The translations under genes were made by a program, and so were the position numbers. Below, in pieces: positions 1-8,891 of a stretch of DNA of 64,000 nt. Location: NCBI RefSeq assembly GCF_026898115.1, contig NZ_CP114036.1:1798001-1862000 (forward strand), read 5' to 3'. Below the pieces are notes generated by a model that did no database searches, was not told the origin of the DNA, and was given only the letters and a program-made list of their open reading frames with translations. Every line of letters starts with the position of its first letter. Within the stretch, counting starts at the first letter, position 1. This stretch comes from Streptomyces sp. S465 (GTDB lineage: Bacteria > Actinomycetota > Actinomycetes > Streptomycetales > Streptomycetaceae).

Positions 1-2
1 AG

Positions 3-1376
3 GTGCCCCGCGAGAAGGTGATCGAGAACATCCACAGCCTTCAGGACCCGGGCGGCAACCTGAACGACCGGATCATGATGTACATCCATGTTCCGTACTG
101 CAAGTCGTTCTGCCACTACTGCAACTTCAACCGGTTCCACTACCCCAAGCAGGACTCCGAGCGCCTGGAGAGGTACACCGACTACCTCATCAAGGAAATC
201 GACTGGTACATGCGCCAGCCGTATGTGCGGGAACGTGAGTTCACCGCCATCTACGTCGGCGGTGGCAGCCCCTCGACGCTGCCGACATCGGCCGTGGAGC
301 GGCTGAGCGAACACCTCAGCAAGGTCGTGCCGAACTTCGACTCGATCGAGAAGAGCTTCACCGGCGAGCCCCGCACCCTGCGCCGCCCGGGACTGCTCGA
401 CGTGCTCAAGGACCACGGCTGGAACCGGATCACCTTCGGCATCGAAACGCTCAACGAGAAGATCCACCGGAAGATCGGCCGGCTGGACACCCGGGAGGAC
501 GTGGACGCGGTCTTCGACCGTATGCGCAGTCTCGGCTACACCGCGGACACCTGCGTCGACATGATGTACGACCTGCCGGGCCAGACGCTGGAGGGTTTCC
601 AGGACGAGCTGTCCGAACTGCTCACCTGCTACGACCCGAGCGAGATCGACCTCTTCACCACGATCTACCTGCCCTACCGTCCGCTGCACAAGCTGATCAT
701 GGACGGCCGGGTCGAACAGCCCGGCAGTCCCTGGCAGTTGCTCGCCATGCGCGAGCACCTCTACGACACGCTCAGCGCGGCCGGCTACCACAACACCATC
801 GCCGAGACCTGGTCCAAGCGCCCGGAACCCTCCCAGTACCAGACCGCGCACTGCGCCCGGCAGGACATCATCGGCGTGGGCTGCGCGGCGCGCGGCAACG
901 TCCGCGACATGGTGTCGATCAACCCGGAGAAGGTGGACGACTGGCAGCGCAACGTCGACGAACAGGGAGCCTCCACCGAGACGCTCCAGTCGATCGGGTA
1001 CGAGGGCGTCCTGGATCGCATCATGGTGATGTTCCCCCGCTACAAGTCGCTCGAGAAGGAACTGCTGGCCGACTACGCCGCGAGGATCGACGAGGACGCC
1101 TTCGAGCGGGTGCGCGCCGTGCTCGACGGACACCTGGCCGCGGGGGTCATCGACGACGAGGGCGACCGGTTCACCGTCACCAAGCTCGGTGTGATCTGGC
1201 ACGGCAACCTCCAGACCGACTACCTGCGCCACACCCTCAACACCAAGGGTGAGGTCCTGATGAACCACCTCACCGAGGCGCGGCAGGACTTCGACAACGA
1301 GAACCGCTTCGACGTCACTCCCGAGACCGTCTTCATCAAGGAACACGACGCGGAGTACCCGAGGCTGATGAAGTAG
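3..1376 (+). CDS. HemN-like radical SAM protein
   Basis: Radical S-adenosylmethionine enzyme, 457 residues if the GTG at base 3 is the start; the window edge may hide the true start. The [4Fe-4S] motif CxxxCxxC is C33, C37, C40, and the SAM-binding GGGSPST lies at 86-92. Overall layout, including a C-terminal winged-helix-like part, resembles HemN/HemW coproporphyrinogen dehydrogenases. No other haem gene is near. Its neighbours are a hydrolase and an FAD oxidoreductase on the same strand, so a role in secondary metabolism (HemN-like methylase or cyclopropanase) is as likely as a haem role. Family call firm, substrate unknown. Confidence 0.8.
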   Translation: MPREKVIENIHSLQDPGGNLNDRIMMYIHVPYCKSFCHYCNFNRFHYPKQDSERLERYTDYLIKEIDWYMRQPYVREREFTAIYVGGGSPSTLPTSAVERLSEHLSKVVPNFDSIEKSFTGEPRTLRRPGLLDVLKDHGWNRITFGIETLNEKIHRKIGRLDTREDVDAVFDRMRSLGYTADTCVDMMYDLPGQTLEGFQDELSELLTCYDPSEIDLFTTIYLPYRPLHKLIMDGRVEQPGSPWQLLAMREHLYDTLSAAGYHNTIAETWSKRPEPSQYQTAHCARQDIIGVGCAARGNVRDMVSINPEKVDDWQRNVDEQGASTETLQSIGYEGVLDRIMVMFPRYKSLEKELLADYAARIDEDAFERVRAVLDGHLAAGVIDDEGDRFTVTKLGVIWHGNLQTDYLRHTLNTKGEVLMNHLTEARQDFDNENRFDVTPETVFIKEHDAEYPRLMK

Positions 1377-1432
1377 CCCCGGCCGCCCCGCCTGGCCCGC
1401 CACTCCCCCGTGCGCCCGAGAGGTGTGAACCG

Positions 1433-2404
1433 ATGAACGGCACGACCCCCGACCCCGGTGCCGGGCGGCGGCCCGCCCCGCCGCCGCTGCCGGTCCTGTC
1501 CCGGGTGGCGCCCGCGCCCGGCGTGACCCTGGTGGCCCGCGTGCTGCGCCACGCCGACCCCGGCACGCCGGTCGCGGTGGTGCTGCCCGCGATGGGCGCC
1601 TCCGCACGCTTCTACCTGCCCGTGGTCCGCGCTCTGCACGACGAGGGGCTGACCGTGGTGACGGTCGACCACCGGGGGCACGGCGAGTCCACCCCCACCG
1701 TGTCCCGTGGCATCCGGTTCGGCTACCGGGAGATGGCCGAGGAGGACCTGCCCGCGGTGCTCACGGCGGTGCGCGCGGAGTTTCCCGGCGCCCCGCTGGT
1801 GCTGGTCGGGCACAGCCTCGGGGGCCAGTTGGCGCTGCTGTACGCGGCGGCCCATCCGAAGGACGTGGACGCGCTGGTCCTGGTCGCCGCCGGGTCGGTG
1901 TGGTACCGGGGGTTCGGTGCGGTCCGGGGGCTGCGCAACCTCCTGGCCAGCCAGTCGTTCGCCGCGCTGGCCACGCTGATCGGGTACTGGCCCGGCAAGC
2001 GGTTCGGCTTCGGCGGCACCGAGGCCGCCGGTGTCATGCGCGACTGGGCCCGACAGGGCCGTACCGGCGACTACCGGCTCAAGGGGAGTGCGGTCGACTA
2101 CGAGCGGGCCCTGGGCGAACTCGCCCTGCCGCTGCTGGAGATCGGTGTCGACAACGACGTACTGGCCCCGGCCGGCGCCCGCGAACACCTGCTGTCCAAG
2201 GTGGGCCGGTGTGGTGTCGACCGCTGGCACTACACCACCGAGGCGGCGGGCGGAAAGCACATCGACCACTTCCGCTGGGTCCGCTACCACCGGGCCCTGT
2301 GCGCCCATCTCGCCCAGTGGGTGCTGAAAACGGCTGCCCAGGGGCGCGCGGGCCACGGTGGTCCGGCCGACCGTGACAGGAGGGACGAACCCGATGGATG
2401 CTGA
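1433..2404 (+). CDS. alpha/beta hydrolase
   Basis: Serine hydrolase of 323 residues. The nucleophile elbow GHSLGG is at 126-131 (Ser128). An oxyanion-type segment (LPAMGAS) is near residue 51, and KHIDHF near the C-terminus supplies a candidate catalytic His. The N-terminal 25 residues are Pro/Arg-rich without a signal peptide. It starts 56 bp after the radical SAM gene and its stop overlaps the next start by 11 bp, so the three genes probably form one transcript. The substrate cannot be read from sequence. Confidence 0.82.
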   Translation: MNGTTPDPGAGRRPAPPPLPVLSRVAPAPGVTLVARVLRHADPGTPVAVVLPAMGASARFYLPVVRALHDEGLTVVTVDHRGHGESTPTVSRGIRFGYREMAEEDLPAVLTAVRAEFPGAPLVLVGHSLGGQLALLYAAAHPKDVDALVLVAAGSVWYRGFGAVRGLRNLLASQSFAALATLIGYWPGKRFGFGGTEAAGVMRDWARQGRTGDYRLKGSAVDYERALGELALPLLEIGVDNDVLAPAGAREHLLSKVGRCGVDRWHYTTEAAGGKHIDHFRWVRYHRALCAHLAQWVLKTAAQGRAGHGGPADRDRRDEPDGC

Positions 2405-3743
2405 GCGTTCCGGAGCCCGGGTGGCCGTGGTGGGGGGCGGCTGGTCGGGGATCGCCGCCGCCTGGAACCTGCACCGCGCCGGCGCCCGGCCGGTCCTCTT
2501 CGACGAACAGCCGGTGCTCGGCGGCCGCTCCGCCGCGGCACCGCTCGGCTCCCGCGAGGTGACGCTCGGCGGCAAGAACATCGGCCGCACCCACGTGCTC
2601 TTCCGGGAGTTCACCCGAGCACAGGGGATACCGGAGTCGGCCTTCGAGCATTTCGGCATCAACTCCTCCCGGGTGGAGGACGGCCGGGTGCGCACCGTGG
2701 ACACCACCAGCAAGGCGGCGAGCCTGTACGGTCTGCTGCGCGGCGTCCCCCCGCGCGACCTGGTGCGGTTGCTGCGGCTGGCCCGCTACACCCGGCGTGC
2801 GCGGGCCAACCGCTTCCTTGCCGGGCCCGACTTCCAGCGGCTGGCGGACCGCACCGGCGACCCGTCGCTCGCGGCCTACTTCGGCAAGCGGTTGCGGGAC
2901 CGGCTGATCCGCCCCGCCCTCATCCGGATGAACGGGGCCGAACCCGACGAGGCGTATCTGGGCAACTTCGGCACCAACCTGGGGATGCTGCTGGACGGTT
3001 TCGACCAGCTGCCCGGCGGCTTCACCCCACTGCTGACCGCTTTCTCGGCCGCGGTGGAGACCCGCGGCGGCACCCGTGTCACCGGTCTGCGGGTGGCCGG
3101 GGGCCGGGTCACGGGGCTGTTCACCACGACCGGCGAGGGCGCGGGGGCCGAGGAGCGCGAGGAGAGCGCCGACGCGGTCGTCGTCGCCCTGCCCGCGCCG
3201 GCGGCCGCCGCCCTCGTCGCCCCGCACCACGCCGGGCTGGCGAGACGGCTGCGCGAGGTGCGGTACTTCCCGGTGTCGGTGGTCATCGCCGCCTACGACC
3301 GGCCGGTCTTCGACGAACGGGTCAGGGCGCTGACCTTCCCGCCGGTCAGTCCGCTGAGCAATGCCGGCGCCTACGGTGTCTCGGACCGGCATCTGGTGCG
3401 GTACACCTTCAGCGGCCGTGCGGCACGTGACCTGCCGGCCGACGAGGAGTACCTGATCGGCCTCGCCGAGAAGGAGCTGGGCGCCCACCTCGATCTCGGC
3501 TCGGCCCGGCGCACCGGCCTGGTGTGCGCCCGCTGGGAACACGGCCTGTGCGCGTACTCCCGGTTCCACTCCCGGACCCTGGCGGAGATCGACGCGGCGG
3601 TGGCCGCGCTCGATGGCCTGGCGCTGACCGGGGACTACGTCCGGGGCGCCGCCATCGAGGCGTGCTTCCGCGGTGCCTACGAGCGCACGGACGCGCTGCT
3701 CGCCGCGCTCACCTCCCGCTCGGAGCGGGGTCAGCTGCCGTAG
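2394..3743 (+). CDS. FAD-dependent amine oxidase-like oxidoreductase
   Basis: Flavoprotein of 449 residues with an N-terminal Rossmann dinucleotide site (VVGGGWSG, about 12-19) followed by an acidic residue that would hold the FAD ribose (FDE, about 38). The general form is that of the amine oxidase/protoporphyrinogen oxidase/phytoene desaturase superfamily. ATG 2394 was chosen because AGGAGG sits at 2378-2383; the frame is open further upstream. It overlaps the hydrolase end by 11 bp and the convergent chitinase end by 13 bp. Likely oxidises or desaturates a small molecule made with its two upstream partners; substrate unknown. Confidence 0.78.
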   Translation: MDAERSGARVAVVGGGWSGIAAAWNLHRAGARPVLFDEQPVLGGRSAAAPLGSREVTLGGKNIGRTHVLFREFTRAQGIPESAFEHFGINSSRVEDGRVRTVDTTSKAASLYGLLRGVPPRDLVRLLRLARYTRRARANRFLAGPDFQRLADRTGDPSLAAYFGKRLRDRLIRPALIRMNGAEPDEAYLGNFGTNLGMLLDGFDQLPGGFTPLLTAFSAAVETRGGTRVTGLRVAGGRVTGLFTTTGEGAGAEEREESADAVVVALPAPAAAALVAPHHAGLARRLREVRYFPVSVVIAAYDRPVFDERVRALTFPPVSPLSNAGAYGVSDRHLVRYTFSGRAARDLPADEEYLIGLAEKELGAHLDLGSARRTGLVCARWEHGLCAYSRFHSRTLAEIDAAVAALDGLALTGDYVRGAAIEACFRGAYERTDALLAALTSRSERGQLP

Positions 3744-4885
3744 TAGGTGTCGAAGTTCTTGGCGAACTCCCCGCCGTTGAAGCCGTCCCAGTTGACCGAC
3801 CAGGCCATCAGTCCGCGCAGGGCGGGCCAGCTGCCGTGCGGCTCGTAGCCGCCGCAGTCGGTCTTCTTGGTCAGGCAGTTCAGGGCCTGGGTCACATCAC
3901 CGGGCTGGGTGTAGCCGTTGCCCGCGTTGGAGCTCGCGGGCAGGCCGATCGCCACTTGGGACGGGTCCAGCGGCGGGAAGACGTTGTCGGTGTCGCCGGC
4001 CACGGGGAAGCCGGTGAGCAGCATGTCGGTCATCGCGATGTGGAAGTCGGCGGTGCCCATGGTGTGGTACTGGTCGTCCAGCCCCATGATCGGGCCGGAG
4101 TTGTAGTCCTGGACGTGCAGCAGGGTGAGGTCGTCGCGCAGCGCGTGGATCACCGGGAGGTACGCCCCGGAGCGCGGGTCCTGGCCGCCGGATGCGCCCG
4201 AGCCGTAGTGCTGGTAGCCCAGCTGCACGAAGAACGTCTCCGGGGCCATGGTAAGGACGAAGTCGTCGCCGTACTTCTCCTTGAGCGACTTCACGGCCGA
4301 GATGAGGTTGACGATCGCCGGGGTCTTCGGGTTCTTGAAGTCGGTGTCGCCGTCGTCCAGCGACAGCGAGTGGCCCTCGAAGTCGATGTCGAGGCCGTCC
4401 AGTCCGTACCGGTCGATGATCGCCCCGACCGACTCCACGAACTTGTCGCGGGCCTCGGTGGTGGTGAGCTGCACCTGGCCGTTCTGCCCGCCGATGGATA
4501 TCAGCACCTTCTTGCCCGCGTCCTGCTTGGCCTTGATGGCGGCCTTGAACTCGTCCTCCGACTCGACGTTCGGGCACTCGTCCTGCGGACAGAGGCTGAA
4601 GCGGATGTCGCCGGAGGTGGTGGAGGTGGGCTCGCCGAAGGCCAGGTCGATGATGTCCCAGCTGTCGGGGACATCGGCCATTCGGGTGTATCCGGAGCCG
4701 TTGGCGAAGCTCGAGTGCAGATAGCCGACGAGCGCGTGCTCGGGGATGGCCGCCTTCGCGGTGGCGGAAGAGGCGGTGTCCGCGGTGGCGGTGGTCGTCG
4801 AGGCCGTGGCGAGCAGCCCGGCCGCGGCGACAGATGCGCACACGCCGGTCAGGACCCTTGCGGTGAAGGGGAAACGGAAGTTCAT
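3731..4885 (-). CDS. secreted GH18 chitinase
   Basis: Glycoside hydrolase family 18 chitinase, 384 residues. It begins with a Sec signal peptide (basic MNFRFPFTAR, then a hydrophobic stretch to about residue 36). The family catalytic signature DxxDxDxE is DGLDIDFE at 163-170, with Glu170 the general acid. There is no carbohydrate-binding or fibronectin domain, so this is a bare catalytic-domain enzyme. ATG 4885 has AAGGAG upstream and starts the signal peptide. It is transcribed away from the lipase gene, with a DasR-type element about 92-116 bp upstream. Role: extracellular chitin hydrolysis. Confidence 0.92.
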   Translation of the reverse strand: MNFRFPFTARVLTGVCASVAAAGLLATASTTTATADTASSATAKAAIPEHALVGYLHSSFANGSGYTRMADVPDSWDIIDLAFGEPTSTTSGDIRFSLCPQDECPNVESEDEFKAAIKAKQDAGKKVLISIGGQNGQVQLTTTEARDKFVESVGAIIDRYGLDGLDIDFEGHSLSLDDGDTDFKNPKTPAIVNLISAVKSLKEKYGDDFVLTMAPETFFVQLGYQHYGSGASGGQDPRSGAYLPVIHALRDDLTLLHVQDYNSGPIMGLDDQYHTMGTADFHIAMTDMLLTGFPVAGDTDNVFPPLDPSQVAIGLPASSNAGNGYTQPGDVTQALNCLTKKTDCGGYEPHGSWPALRGLMAWSVNWDGFNGGEFAKNFDTYYGS

Positions 4886-4976
4886 GGAGCCGCTCCTTGG
4901 TGTGGGGGGAAGGCGGAGCCGAACTGCGGTGGGGGAAGGTCCGAAGGTATCGGGAAAGCTGGGCGCCCACGAGAAA

Positions 4977-5001
4977 ACAGGACTAGACCATTGGGTGTCA
5001 A
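4977..5001 (-). promoter_or_regulatory. chitinase promoter with DasR-type element
   Basis: On the minus strand TTGACA (5001-4996, a perfect -35) is followed by AATGGTCTAGTCCTGT (4992-4977). The latter keeps the TGGTCTAGnCC core of DasR response elements and of the direct repeats in Streptomyces chitinase promoters, and matches the 16-bp dre consensus at 12 positions by eye. It lies 92-107 bp upstream of the chitinase ATG, in the -35/-10 spacer. N-acetylglucosamine control through DasR is inferred. I saw nothing else definite in the 292-bp divergent gap. Confidence 0.6.
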
Positions 5002-5177
5002 TGGTACGGGCCACATTGCCGGTGTGCGACGGCGAGCCGACGCCGGAGCACCACGGTGGTCACGGGCCCCGCGGCACCGCGCACACTGGCGATTTCGCCG
5101 ATGGCGCCCGCGCCTCGTCCCACGACGCTGGTTCGGGTCAGGCACCCGCTTCCCCGCATCCTCGTCAGGAGGGCTCC

Positions 5178-5933
5178 ATGCGTCGTCGTACCCCACGCCG
5201 GCTTCTCGGCGTTCTCGCGGCCGCCACGGCCGCGTTCACCCTGTTCTCCTCGGCGTCCACGGCCGGCGCGGCCGACACCTCGACCGCCGCCGCCACGTCC
5301 GCCTCCGCCGCCCGGTCGGCCGACGCGGCCGCCCGGCCGCTGTCGACCAGCACGCCGGTCGTCTTCGTCCACGGGTACACCGGCAACGCGTCCAACTGGA
5401 TCACCGCCATGAGCGTCTTCCGGCTCAACGGCTGGTCCAGCTCCAACCTCTTCGCCTACGAGTACGACTCCTACGGCAACAACATCACCAACGCCCAGGG
5501 CCTGGCCAGTTACGTCAACAACGTGAAGGCGAAGACCGGCGCGAGCAAGGTCGCGATCGTCAACCACTCGATGGGCGGCCTGGTCAGCCAGTACTACCTG
5601 AAGGTGCTGGGCGGCAACACCAGCGTCAGCCACCTCGCCTCGATCGCCGGCGCGAACCACGGCACCACCTACGCCGGTGCCTGCCTGGTCTTCACCACCT
5701 GTCAGCAGATGTACCCGGGCTCCTCGTTCATCTCCCAGATCTCCTCGGGCGACGAGACGCCGGGCGACACCAAGTACGCCACCTGGTACTCGGCGTGTGA
5801 CGGCATCATCATCCCCTACACCAGCACCCGGCTGGACGGCGCGACCAACAACAACGTGCTCTGCCAGACCCACATCGGGTACCTGGCGGACACCATCGTG
5901 CTGGGCCAGATAGCCGACTTCATCGCCTCCTGA
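5178..5933 (+). CDS. secreted triacylglycerol lipase (LipA/EstA-type)
   Basis: Extracellular lipase of 251 residues. ATG 5178 has AGGAGGG at 5167-5173 and opens a signal peptide (MRRRTPRRLL, hydrophobic core, AGA cleavage near 30). An Ala/Ser-rich stretch follows, then an alpha/beta hydrolase domain with the oxyanion motif VFVHGYTGN (62-70), nucleophile in NHSMGG (Ser131) and a C-terminal His in CQTHIGY. Cys pairs suit an exported enzyme. The family (actinobacterial lipase class 2) hydrolyses lipid esters outside the cell. Followed by a strong terminator. Confidence 0.9.
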   Translation: MRRRTPRRLLGVLAAATAAFTLFSSASTAGAADTSTAAATSASAARSADAAARPLSTSTPVVFVHGYTGNASNWITAMSVFRLNGWSSSNLFAYEYDSYGNNITNAQGLASYVNNVKAKTGASKVAIVNHSMGGLVSQYYLKVLGGNTSVSHLASIAGANHGTTYAGACLVFTTCQQMYPGSSFISQISSGDETPGDTKYATWYSACDGIIIPYTSTRLDGATNNNVLCQTHIGYLADTIVLGQIADFIAS

Positions 5934-5952
5934 CCTCCCGGCCCGCCCCATG

Positions 5953-5992
5953 ACGACGGCCCGGAGCGGTGTGCACCGCTCCGGGCCGTCGT
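5953..5992. terminator. strong intrinsic terminator, probably bidirectional
   Basis: A perfect 19-bp inverted repeat: 5953-5971 pairs with 5974-5992, GC-rich with a tiny loop, followed by TGTTT on the plus strand. It lies between the convergent lipase (stop 5933) and hydrolase (stop 5997) genes and should stop transcription from both. Confidence 0.9.
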
Positions 5993-5996
5993 TGTT

Positions 5997-6788
5997 TCAG
6001 TGCGGCGTGGTGTGCTCCGGCACCCGGTGCACGAAGTCCAGGAGCAGTGCGCAGAACGCCGCCGGTTGTTCCAGGGGTGCGAGGTGGCCCGCTCCGGGCA
6101 GGGTCACCACACCCTCCGCGCCGAGCTCACCGGCCAGGTGTTCGCCGCCTTGGAAGAAGTCGGGCATGTCGTGCTCGCCGACGCCGACCAGGGCGGGGAT
6201 GAGGAGTGTGCGCAACGCGGCCGGGTCCTCGCCCAGCGGGTCCGTGGCCTGGGCCGGTTCGCCATGGGCGAGCCGCGACCGCAACTGGTCGCGCAGCATG
6301 CGGGCCGCGTGTGCCCGTACCCCGGCAGGTGCGTCCGCCGCCGTCCAGGCGTCGACCCCGGCCCGCACCGCGGCCTTGATGTCACCCGCTTCCCAAGCCG
6401 CGCTCTCGCTGTCCCAGGCTCTCTGGAGGTGGGGGGAGGGCGGCTGGTCATGGGGGCGGTAGCCCACCAGGACCATGCCGGCCACCCGGTCGGGTGCGGT
6501 CACGGCCACTTGGAGCGCCACCAGCGCACCGAGCGAGTTCCCGGCCAGCACGAAGCGGTCGACTCCGAGGTGGTCGAGCGTGGCGAGCACGTCCGCCCAC
6601 GGTGCCACCACGCGACCGTCGCCTACGGACGCCGCACCGTGGCCGGGCAGGTCCAGGGCGATGGCCCGGACGCCGGCCTCGGCGAGCAGCGGCAGGTGTG
6701 CCCGCCACATGGTGCGGTCCGTGGGCCGGGCGTGGAGGAGCACAACCGGCCGCCCGTGGCCTGCCTCGTCACATGGCAGCAGCATCAC
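5997..6788 (-). CDS. alpha/beta hydrolase
   Basis: Cytoplasmic alpha/beta hydrolase of 263 residues. Oxyanion region VVLLHARPTD is near 15-24, nucleophile GNSLG at 83-87 (Ser85), and the terminal His motif GAGHLAPLEQP is near 235. It resembles 3-oxoadipate enol-lactonase/haloperoxidase-type hydrolases, but with no catabolic genes beside it the substrate is open. It is 69 bp downstream of the aldo-keto reductase on the same strand and probably the last gene of the regulator-reductase-hydrolase unit. A second in-frame ATG follows the first. Confidence 0.82.
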   Translation of the reverse strand: MMLLPCDEAGHGRPVVLLHARPTDRTMWRAHLPLLAEAGVRAIALDLPGHGAASVGDGRVVAPWADVLATLDHLGVDRFVLAGNSLGALVALQVAVTAPDRVAGMVLVGYRPHDQPPSPHLQRAWDSESAAWEAGDIKAAVRAGVDAWTAADAPAGVRAHAARMLRDQLRSRLAHGEPAQATDPLGEDPAALRTLLIPALVGVGEHDMPDFFQGGEHLAGELGAEGVVTLPGAGHLAPLEQPAAFCALLLDFVHRVPEHTTPH

Positions 6789-6857
6789 TCGGGTCTTTCT
6801 CTTCGGAACGAGCGAGGGACAGGGGGACGGGAGGGAGCCCGCCCCGCGGGGCGGCGG

Positions 6858-7757
6858 TCATGCGGCACGGGTGAGTTCGTCGAGCTCTTCGTCGCTCAGC
6901 CGCACCGTCGCCGCGGCCACGTTGTCCTCCAGGTGGGCCACCTTGGACGTGCCGGGAATGGGCAGCATGACCTCGGAGCGGGCCAGCAGCCACGCGAGCG
7001 CGACCTGGGAGGGGGTGGCGCCGTGCGCGGAGGCGATGCGGTCCAGTGGCCCGCCGGGCCGGGCGAGGTCGCCGGCGCCCACGGGGGCCCAGGGGATGAA
7101 GCCGATGCCGTGGCGGACGCAGTGGTCGAGAACGTCGGCGGACCCGCGGTCGGTGAGGTTGTAGCGGTTCTGGACGGTGGCGATGTCGGCGATGCGCCGT
7201 GCCCGCTCGATCTGGTCGACGGTCACCTGGGACAGGCCGATCGCGACGATCTTGCCTTCGTCCTGGAGCTTCTTCAACTCGCCGACCTGGTCCTCCAGCG
7301 GGACCTTCGGATCGACGCGGTGCAACTGGAACAGGTCGATGTGGTCCAGGCCGAGGCGGCGCAGGCTCATCTCGGCCTCCTGGCGCAGGTACTCCGGACG
7401 TCCGACGGGCGGCCACGCCTTGGGGCCCAGTCGCACCAGTCCCCCATCGGTTCTGATCACATCGGGGCCGTTGCGGGTGAGACCGGCCTTGGTCGCGATG
7501 AGCACATCGTCCGGATAGGGGTGGATGGCCTCCCGGATGATCTCCTCGCTGACGTACGGCCCGTAGGAGTCGGCGGTGTCGATCAGCTGGACGCCGAGGT
7601 CGACGGCGCGGCGGACCACGCGGACGCACTCCGCGCGATCGTCGGGTTCGCCCCACACTCCGAGTCCGGTGAGCCGCATGGCGCCGAAGCCCAGACGGGC
7701 GACCTTCTTGCCGGCGATCTCGAAACGGCCGGCGGCGTGGGCAAGGGATGCGGTCAC
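6858..7757 (-). CDS. aldo/keto reductase
   Basis: NADPH-dependent aldo/keto reductase of 299 residues, a full TIM-barrel length. The catalytic tetrad is readable: Asp and Tyr in LIDTADSYG (about 60 and 65), Lys in IATKAG (about 90), His in FQLHRV (about 146); the coenzyme-binding segment IPGTSK is near the C-terminus. The GTG at 7757 was chosen because it overlaps the stop of the upstream regulator (GTGA, 7754-7757), implying translational coupling. Reduces carbonyl compounds; natural substrate not evident. Confidence 0.88.
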   Translation of the reverse strand: MTASLAHAAGRFEIAGKKVARLGFGAMRLTGLGVWGEPDDRAECVRVVRRAVDLGVQLIDTADSYGPYVSEEIIREAIHPYPDDVLIATKAGLTRNGPDVIRTDGGLVRLGPKAWPPVGRPEYLRQEAEMSLRRLGLDHIDLFQLHRVDPKVPLEDQVGELKKLQDEGKIVAIGLSQVTVDQIERARRIADIATVQNRYNLTDRGSADVLDHCVRHGIGFIPWAPVGAGDLARPGGPLDRIASAHGATPSQVALAWLLARSEVMLPIPGTSKVAHLEDNVAAATVRLSDEELDELTRAA

Positions 7758-8671
7758 GGACGGAGGTTTCCTTCCTCTGTCATGGCTTTCATGGCTTTCG
7801 TGGCTTTCATGGTGTCGTCCGCGCCGGTGTCCTCCGCGGCTTCGGCCGAAGCGGCGTTCTGCTCGGCCAGCCGGCGCAGCAGGGCCAGGCCGTCGGCGCC
7901 GGCGCTGCCGGGTGCGGCGCTGTAGACGGACAGGTGCTGTCCCGGGGCGCTGGTGACGGCCAGCGCCTCGAAGTGCAGATGGAGTTCGCCCACCCGCGGG
8001 TGGTGGAAGTGCTTGTCCTCGTGGGTGCGCGGGCGGACCTCGTAGCGGGCCCACAGGGCCGCGAACGCGGGACTGCGCACACTCAGCTCGCCGACGACGC
8101 GTTCGATCCGCTCATCACCCGGGAACTGCGACGACGACGCGCGCAGGTTGCTCACCGCGATGCGCGCCGCCTTGTCCCAGTCTCCGTAGAACTCCCGGGC
8201 GAAGGGATCAAGGAAGATCATCCGAAGCAGGTTGTCGTAGCGGGCGAAGCCGCGGTACAGCTCCCGCGCCATCGCGTTGGCGGCGAGGACGTCCTGGGCC
8301 GAGCCGACGACGAAGGCGGGCACGTCGTGCATGCCGTTCATCAGCCGCAGCAGCTCCGGGCCGACGGTCGTCGTCGGGGGCACGGACGGCCCGAGGACGG
8401 GCAGGCCGAGCCGGAAGAGGTGAGCGGCCGCGGCGTCGTCGAGCCGGAGCGCCCGAGCGATCGCCTGGAGCACCTGCTCGGAGGGGTGCCGCTCACGGCC
8501 CTGCTCGAGCCGGATGTAGTAGTCCGTGCTGACACCGGCGAGCAGCGCCACCTCGTCCCGCCGCAGACCGGGCACCCGGCGGGAGGCGTCGTCGGGGAAG
8601 CCGACGGCGCCCGGCGGGGTCATCGCACGGCGTGCCCGCAGATACTCACCGAGCTCGTTCTCGCTTTCCAT
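7754..8671 (-). CDS. helix-turn-helix regulator, MmyB-like ligand domain
   Basis: Transcription factor of 305 residues: N-terminal XRE-type helix-turn-helix (about 35-65, [20 protein letters not shown]) and a MmyB-like PAS-type domain (about 100-270). Actinobacterial members often control a neighbouring dehydrogenase or reductase. Here the gene is fused translationally to the reductase it precedes (GTGA overlap). The last 20 residues contain the odd repeat [10 protein letters not shown], encoded by a 9-bp tandem repeat at 7782-7808. Start ATG 8671 gives the usual family N-terminus. Faces the SRPBCC gene across a repeat-bearing gap. Confidence 0.87.
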   Translation of the reverse strand: MESENELGEYLRARRAMTPPGAVGFPDDASRRVPGLRRDEVALLAGVSTDYYIRLEQGRERHPSEQVLQAIARALRLDDAAAAHLFRLGLPVLGPSVPPTTTVGPELLRLMNGMHDVPAFVVGSAQDVLAANAMARELYRGFARYDNLLRMIFLDPFAREFYGDWDKAARIAVSNLRASSSQFPGDERIERVVGELSVRSPAFAALWARYEVRPRTHEDKHFHHPRVGELHLHFEALAVTSAPGQHLSVYSAAPGSAGADGLALLRRLAEQNAASAEAAEDTGADDTMKATKAMKAMTEEGNLRP

Positions 8672-8801
8672 GTCCGCCAGGCTAATCAGGCCACCGGGGC
8701 TCCCGAGTAGGTGTGACGCACCCTCCCACTGCCCCGGGCAGGCTCCGTAACGTCGGCGGTGTCGACGCGGCTCACCCGACCGCGGTGACGAGCCCCCCCT
8801 T

Positions 8802-8876
8802 GTCCTCCGAGTCCTCCTCCGAGCGCTCCGAGTCCTCCGAGTCCTCCGAGTGCTCAGAGTCCTCCGAGTCCTCCGA
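8802..8876 (+). repeat. tandem repeat of TCCTCCGAG-type units
   Basis: About eight imperfect 9-bp units (consensus GTCCTCCGA), one expanded to 12 bp, fill the gap just upstream of the SRPBCC start. As plus-strand RNA every unit carries UCCUCC, identical to the anti-Shine-Dalgarno tail of 16S rRNA. The translated frame would be Ser/Glu-rich, but I see no gene there. Confidence 0.75.
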
Positions 8877-8891
8877 CGGGAAAGAAGCCCG

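Noticed and set aside
1220..2713. Minus-strand frame of about 497 codons over the hydrolase and flavoprotein genes
   Set aside because: Opposes two well-supported genes, has low-complexity composition and no recognisable motif.
3524..5800. Plus-strand frame of about 758 codons through the chitinase and lipase
   Set aside because: Runs antisense to the GH18 gene and out of frame with the lipase; no domain. Typical GC-frame artefact.
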